A stretch of DNA of 64,000 nt, taken from NCBI RefSeq assembly GCF_900115475.1, contig NZ_FOWP01000001.1, forward strand, positions 124,001 to 188,000. Direction: 5' to 3'. How positions within the stretch are numbered: the first letter of the stretch is position 1; every line of letters begins with the position of its first letter. Source of the DNA: Ectopseudomonas composti (lineage in GTDB: Bacteria > Pseudomonadota > Gammaproteobacteria > Pseudomonadales > Pseudomonadaceae). The notes under the pieces are model-generated. The model was not told the origin of the DNA and ran no database searches. It worked only from the letters and a program-made list of their open reading frames with translations. This document shows positions 59,525-64,000 of the stretch, piece after piece. A program made the position numbers and the translations under genes.

Positions 59525-59576
59525 GTCGACACGGACGCAGCTACACTGCAGCGACAACCAACCTGGGAGTACGGCC

Positions 59577-60437
59577 ATGCGCTGGCAACGCGGTAGACGC
59601 AGTGACAACGTGGTGGATACGCGTGGTCGTTCCGGCAGGCGCCTTGGCGGTGGCCTGAGCCTCGGCGGCGTGGCGGTGATCGTCATCGTCGGCCTGCTGA
59701 TGGGCCAGGACCCGCTGCAGATTCTCGGCCAGATCGCCGGCCAGGCCACCCAGCCGCAGGTCGCGCAGACGCAGAGCGCGCCTCCGGCGAACGACGCGCA
59801 GAGCGAGTTCGTCCGCGCCATTCTCGGCGATACCGAAGACACCTGGCGCGAGCTGTTCCAGCAAGCCGGCCAGCAGTATCGCGACCCGCAATTAGTGCTG
59901 TTCTCCGGCGGCGTCAATTCCGCCTGCGGCTTCGCCAGCTCGGCAGTCGGCCCCTTCTACTGCCCCGGCGATCAGCGGGTGTATCTGGACATGGCGTTCT
60001 TCCGCGAGATGGAGCAGCGCTTCTCGGCTGCCGGCGATTTCGCCCAGGCCTACGTGATCGCCCATGAAATCGGCCACCACGTGCAGACGCTGCTCGGCGT
60101 TTCGGCCAAGGTCAACGCGGCACGCCAGCGTGGCGAACGAGTCGAGGGCGATGGCGGCCTGCTGGTGCGTCAGGAACTGCAAGCCGATTGCCTAGCTGGG
60201 GTCTGGGCGCATCACGCGCAACGCCGGCATGACTGGCTGGAAGCGGGCGACCTGGAAGAAGCGCTGAATGCGGCCAGCGCCATCGGCGATGACCGCCTGC
60301 AGAAGCAGGCGCGCGGCCAAGTGGTGCCGGACGCCTTCACCCATGGCACCTCAGAGCAGCGTGTACGCTGGTTCAGCAGCGGTTTCGAGAGCGGCCAGCC
60401 GGGGCGTTGCGACACCTTCAAGGCGGCGCGCCTGTAG
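59577..60437 (+). CDS. Neutral zinc metallopeptidase (YpfJ family)
   Basis: Membrane-anchored putative metalloprotease of the YpfJ/zinc_peptidase family. The 286-residue protein starts with a basic segment (MRWQRGRRSDNVVDTRG), one membrane helix (about 29-43), a variable Gln/Ala linker, and the zinc motif HEIGHH at 163-168 with a downstream ELQADCLAG block supplying the third ligand. Length is normal. ATG 59577 follows GGAG. Substrate unknown. Confidence 0.92.
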   Translation: MRWQRGRRSDNVVDTRGRSGRRLGGGLSLGGVAVIVIVGLLMGQDPLQILGQIAGQATQPQVAQTQSAPPANDAQSEFVRAILGDTEDTWRELFQQAGQQYRDPQLVLFSGGVNSACGFASSAVGPFYCPGDQRVYLDMAFFREMEQRFSAAGDFAQAYVIAHEIGHHVQTLLGVSAKVNAARQRGERVEGDGGLLVRQELQADCLAGVWAHHAQRRHDWLEAGDLEEALNAASAIGDDRLQKQARGQVVPDAFTHGTSEQRVRWFSSGFESGQPGRCDTFKAARL

Positions 60438-60446
60438 CGTGCTGGC

Positions 60447-61616
60447 TCACACCACGAAACGCTTGCTCCACCAGGCAAAGCCGCAGGCTGCAAGGCCACA
60501 CAGGGCAATCACCAACGCCATGGGCATCGCCGAACCGTCATGCAGGAAGGCCACCAACGCCGACGCGCCGGCGGCCACACTGAACTGCATGCTGCCCAGC
60601 AACCCGGATGCGCTGCCCGCATGTCGCCCCTGCCCCGCCATGGCGCAGGCAGTGGCATTGGGCAGCACGCACCCGAGGCTGGCCACGCAGATGAACAGCG
60701 GAATCAGCAGCGGCCACAGCTGGGCCGGTTGCCACAGCGCCAACCCCAGCAAACACAAGCCGCTGGCTAGGTACACCAGCACCATGCGCCGCAGCCACAG
60801 CGCCGGCCCGCCATTGCGTACCAGCCGCGCATTGACCTGCGCCATGATCACGAAACCCGCCGCGTTGCTGCCGAACAGCCAGCCGTAGTCCTCGGCCGGC
60901 ACGTCATACAGCTCGATGAACACGAAGGGCGAGCCGGCGATGTAGGCGAACATGCCGGCCATCGCCACGCCACCGGCCAGGCTGTAACCCATGAACGGCG
61001 CATTGCCCAGCAGCGCGCGGTACTGACCAAAGGCACCGCTCAGTGGTGCCGGTGGCAGATGCTGCGGACGCGTTTCCGGCAGCCACGCCAGCACGGCCAG
61101 CAGGCACAGCCCGGCAAAGAGCGCCAGGCTGTGGAAGATCCACGGCCAGCCCAGGGTGTTGAGCAGCAATCCGCCACCGAGGGGCGCAAGAATCGGCGCC
61201 AGGCCCATCACCAGCACCAGTTGTGAGAACACCTTGGCCGAGGCCAGCGGATCGCACAGGTCACGCACCACCGCGCGGGTGATCACCATCCCGGCGCAGC
61301 CACCGAGCGCTTGCACGAAGCGCGCCGTCACCAGCCACTCCAGATTCGGTGCCAGGGCACAGGCCAGCGACGCCACGCTGAACAGCGCCACCCCAACCAG
61401 CAGCGGTACGCGGCGACCGAAGCGATCCGCCAACGGGCCATAGAACAGCTGACCGATGGCGATACCGACGAAATAGGCCGCCAGCGACAGCTGGATATGT
61501 TCGACATCGGTGCCGAACTGCTGGGCCAGGGTAGGGAAACTCGGTAGATAGAAATCGATGGCCAAGGGGCCAAAGGCGCACAGCGCGCCCAGAATCAGCA
61601 TCGTTCGCAGGTTCAT
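60447..61616 (-). CDS. Bcr/CflA-family multidrug efflux MFS transporter
   Basis: Proton-driven drug exporter of the Bcr/CflA (DHA1) branch. The 389-residue protein has 12 predicted helices, the N-terminal DFYLPSFPTLAQQFGT block after helix 1, the loop motif GPLADRFGRR (MFS motif A) and RFVQALGGCAGMV. The gene's translation start lies directly after two palindromes with no clear Shine-Dalgarno, suggesting tight control. Drug range cannot be predicted. Confidence 0.93.
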   Translation of the reverse strand: MNLRTMLILGALCAFGPLAIDFYLPSFPTLAQQFGTDVEHIQLSLAAYFVGIAIGQLFYGPLADRFGRRVPLLVGVALFSVASLACALAPNLEWLVTARFVQALGGCAGMVITRAVVRDLCDPLASAKVFSQLVLVMGLAPILAPLGGGLLLNTLGWPWIFHSLALFAGLCLLAVLAWLPETRPQHLPPAPLSGAFGQYRALLGNAPFMGYSLAGGVAMAGMFAYIAGSPFVFIELYDVPAEDYGWLFGSNAAGFVIMAQVNARLVRNGGPALWLRRMVLVYLASGLCLLGLALWQPAQLWPLLIPLFICVASLGCVLPNATACAMAGQGRHAGSASGLLGSMQFSVAAGASALVAFLHDGSAMPMALVIALCGLAACGFAWWSKRFVV

Positions 61617-61617
61617 G

Positions 61618-61646
61618 AATAGTCCGGACTATTGTTAGCCGGCTAA
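61618..61646. promoter_or_regulatory. Two adjacent operator-like palindromes before the Bcr/CflA gene
   Basis: AATAGTCCGGACTATT (61618-61633) is a 16-bp perfect palindrome ending two bases from the ATG, and TTAGCCGGCTAA (61635-61646) is a 12-bp perfect palindrome one base further. Both have a TAG..CCGG..CTA frame. They cover the place where a ribosome site should be. A local repressor operator is the simplest reading; the regulator is not in view. Confidence 0.55.
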
Positions 61647-61679
61647 TCATCTCACCGACCGGGTCGCTTACGAAAGCGC

Positions 61680-61699
61680 GGGCCGCCGAACGACGGCCC
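61680..61699 (-). terminator. Hairpin after the RND pump gene
   Basis: GGGCCG and CGGCCC pair, with additional inner pairs, 8 bases after the RND stop on the minus strand. A weak T-run follows on that strand. Probable terminator. Confidence 0.5.
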
Positions 61700-61706
61700 G
61701 GATGAC

Positions 61707-64000
61707 TCAATGCGGTCGCTGCTCCTCCTTGGCCTTCTCGCGCCGACCTACCCGCTGCGCCGCTGTTTCCACCAGCAGGTAGAACATCGGGATGACGAAG
61801 GTAGCCAACAGGGTTGCCGCGAGCATGCCGCCGATCACCCCGGTACCGATGGAGTGACGACTGGCCGAGCCGGCGCCGGAACTTATGGCCAGCGGCACGC
61901 AGCCGAGAATGAAGGCCAGCGAGGTCATCACGATGGGACGGAAACGCAGTTTGGCCGCCTCCAGCGCCGAGTCGAAGATGCCCTTGCCTTCGGCGCGCAG
62001 CAGCACGGCGAATTCGACGATGAGGATGGCGTTCTTCGCCGCCAGGCCGATCAGGGTGACCAGGCCGACCTGGAAGTACACGTCGTTCTGGATGCCGCGT
62101 AGCCATACCGCGAGGATCGCGCCGAACACCGCGAACGGCACGGCGGTCACCACCGCCAACGGCAGCGTCCAGCGCTCGTACTGCGCGGCGAGAATCAGGA
62201 AGACCAGGATCAGGCCGAAGACGAACGCCTGGGTGCCCGAACCCTGGGTCGCCAGTTCCTGGTACGCCGAACCAATCCAACCAAGACTGTAGTCCTCGCC
62301 CAGCACCTCATCGGCCACCTCCTGCATCGCCGCCAGTGCCTGCCCGGAGCTGTAACCCGGCGCTGGGCCGCCAAGGACCTTGGCCGAGGGATAGACGTTG
62401 AAACGGTCATAGGAATCCGGTCCGAGGATGCGCCGCACGCGCAGCAGGGTCGACAGCGGCACCAGATCACCGCTGCTGGAGCGCACATAGACCTGACCGA
62501 GGTCTTCCGGCTTGCGGCGAAACTCGGATTCGGACTGCAGGCTGACCTGCCAGGTGCGCCCATAGAGAGTGAAGTCGTTGACGTAGTAGCTGCCGAAGGT
62601 CGCCTGCATGGCGGTGAACACATCGCTGACGCTGACCCCCAGTGCCCGCGTCTTGGTGCGATCCAAGTCGATGTAGTACTGCGGCACGTTGGCGCTGAAG
62701 GTGCTCTGAATGCCGGCCAGCTCCGGCCGCTTGCTGGCCGCCGCGACGAAGGCCTGGACCTTCTCGCCAAGCTGCTCGACGCTGCCGCCGGAGCGGTCCT
62801 GAATGAAGGATTCGAAGCCACCGGTGGTGCTCATGCCGGTGATCGGCGGCGGGTTGAACGACAGCACCAGGCCGTCTTTCTGCGCGGCCCCCGCGCCCAT
62901 GAACTCGCGCGTCAGGTTGCGCGCATCGAGCTCGGGTGTGGTGCGCTCGCTCCAGTCCTTGAGCGGCACGAAGGACACCCCAGCGTTGCTGCGCACGCCG
63001 AAGGTGAGCACGTCGAAACCGGCGAAGGTGACCACGTCCTGCACCGCCGGGTGCTCCATCAACTGCTGGCTCACTGCGCCGCTCAGGGCCTCGGTGCGAT
63101 TGAGCGATGCGGCCGGCGGCAAGTAATAGGCGTTGATCACGTAACCCTGATCCTCATCAGGTACCAGCGAGCCGGGTACCCGCGCGAACAGCAGCATGAT
63201 CAGCGCGATCATCCCGCCGAACAGCAGCAGCCCCACCAGCGAACGCTTGAGGAAGAAACGCACACCGGCGCCATAACCTTCGGTGGCCTTGTCGAAGAAA
63301 CGGTTGAATACACGAAACGGCGCAGCCGGCTCGTGATGGCCGGGCTTGAGCAGCAGCGCGCAAAGCGCGGGCGAAAGGGTCAGGGCGACGATGCCGGAGA
63401 TCACCACCGACACCGCGATGGTGATCGCGAACTGCTTGTACATCTGCCCCGCCAGGCCGCCGAGGAAACCCACCGGAACGAACACCGCGCAGAGCACCAG
63501 GACGATGGCGATGATCGGCCCAGTGACCTCCTCCATGGCCTTGATTGAGGCATCCCGCGCGCTGAGGCCTTGGGTGCGCATCACCCGCTCGACGTTCTCG
63601 ATCACCACGATGGCGTCGTCGACCACGATGCCGATGGCCAGCACCATGCCGAACAGCGTCAGCAGATTGATCGAGAACCCCAGCATGTACATGCCGGCGA
63701 AGGTGCCCACCAGCGACACCGGAATCGCCAGCACCGGAATCAGTGTGGCGCGCCAGTTCTGCAGGAACACGAACACCACCAGCACCACCAACACCAGGGC
63801 CTCGAAAAAGGTCTTGATCACCTCGTCGATGGAGACCTGCACGAACTTGGTGGTGTCGTAGGGGATCTTGTAGGCGATGCCTTCGGGGAAGCGCTTGGCC
63901 AGGCGTTGCATGGTGCGCTCGACCGCTTCAGCGGTGTCGAGGGCGTTGGCGCCGGGTTGCAGATAGATACCGAAGGCGGCGTTCTGCTGGCCGTTGAGAG
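61707..64000 (-). CDS. RND-family multidrug efflux permease (5' part beyond the window)
   Basis: Inner-membrane pump of the HAE1/AcrB-MexB type that exports drugs or solvents through an adaptor and outer-membrane channel. About 764 C-terminal codons are visible; the frame is open to the window edge, so the true start lies past 64000. Seen: [18 protein letters not shown] with the paired proton-relay aspartates of TM4, the conserved Lys in [17 protein letters not shown] (TM10), and the HAE1 porter domains with [20 protein letters not shown]. The C-terminus is [12 protein letters not shown]. The adaptor gene is presumably upstream, outside the window. Substrate cannot be assigned. Confidence 0.95.
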   Translation of the reverse strand, partial: LNGQQNAAFGIYLQPGANALDTAEAVERTMQRLAKRFPEGIAYKIPYDTTKFVQVSIDEVIKTFFEALVLVVLVVFVFLQNWRATLIPVLAIPVSLVGTFAGMYMLGFSINLLTLFGMVLAIGIVVDDAIVVIENVERVMRTQGLSARDASIKAMEEVTGPIIAIVLVLCAVFVPVGFLGGLAGQMYKQFAITIAVSVVISGIVALTLSPALCALLLKPGHHEPAAPFRVFNRFFDKATEGYGAGVRFFLKRSLVGLLLFGGMIALIMLLFARVPGSLVPDEDQGYVINAYYLPPAASLNRTEALSGAVSQQLMEHPAVQDVVTFAGFDVLTFGVRSNAGVSFVPLKDWSERTTPELDARNLTREFMGAGAAQKDGLVLSFNPPPITGMSTTGGFESFIQDRSGGSVEQLGEKVQAFVAAASKRPELAGIQSTFSANVPQYYIDLDRTKTRALGVSVSDVFTAMQATFGSYYVNDFTLYGRTWQVSLQSESEFRRKPEDLGQVYVRSSSGDLVPLSTLLRVRRILGPDSYDRFNVYPSAKVLGGPAPGYSSGQALAAMQEVADEVLGEDYSLGWIGSAYQELATQGSGTQAFVFGLILVFLILAAQYERWTLPLAVVTAVPFAVFGAILAVWLRGIQNDVYFQVGLVTLIGLAAKNAILIVEFAVLLRAEGKGIFDSALEAAKLRFRPIVMTSLAFILGCVPLAISSGAGSASRHSIGTGVIGGMLAATLLATFVIPMFYLLVETAAQRVGRREKAKEEQRPH

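Overview
The window looks like chromosome of a high-GC gammaproteobacterium of the genus Pseudomonas, most likely the P. mendocina / P. oleovorans (Ectopseudomonas) group. The basis is the AlgW, RoxS/RoxR, PtsN-RapZ-PtsO and fused CysNC proteins and a gene order that, from memory, follows P. aeruginosa PAO1 around cysD to dppF. No database search was run. There is no rRNA, tRNA, CRISPR array, prophage or transposase gene in view.

Layout. 1-3.8 kb: sulfate activation (cysD-cysNC) and a Nif3-like metal protein, divergent from the periplasmic protease algW. 5-10 kb: ibaG-murA-hisG-hisD-hisC on the minus strand (histidine and peptidoglycan precursors). 10-13 kb: the mlaFEDCB phospholipid transport operon. 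13.3-20.3 kb, plus strand: kdsD-kdsC-lptC-lptA-lptB (Kdo synthesis and LPS export), then rpoN-hpf-ptsN-rapZ-ptsO (sigma-54 and the nitrogen PTS). 20.4-33.6 kb: pmbA, darP, tldD, a nitrilase-family amidase, yhdP, rng, maf and mreDCB, with divergent gatCAB at 33.8-37 kb. Most of this is cell-envelope, cell-shape and translation housekeeping.

37-43 kb: an RlpA-like lipoprotein, a Ca/Na-type antiporter, a CMD-family protein, an AEC permease, the RoxSR redox two-component system and a SIMPL protein. 43.2-50.6 kb: a dipeptide ABC transporter locus with two adjacent substrate-binding proteins and dppBCDF, preceded by a good sigma-54-type promoter candidate. 50.9-64 kb: a more variable tail with a response regulator carrying a degenerate HD-GYP domain, Ada, a DJ-1/PfpI protein, a purine permease, trmA, a DUF4345-like membrane protein, an uncharacterised single-CXXCH periplasmic protein, a DUF411 protein, a zinc metallopeptidase, a Bcr/CflA transporter and the 3' part of an RND pump gene that runs off the right edge.

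The structure least explained by genes is a set of dispersed short palindromic repeats in gaps, mostly after 37 kb. One pair lies inside the 5' coding region of the RlpA-like lipoprotein, one separates the dipeptide-binding genes from their permease genes, and a 148-bp MITE-like element begins at the dppF stop codon. Two transporter genes share an operator-like palindrome. I see no clear new multi-gene system. The best candidates for new biology are the cytochrome-like protein with its neighbours (57.2-59.5 kb) and the repeat-modified lipoprotein.
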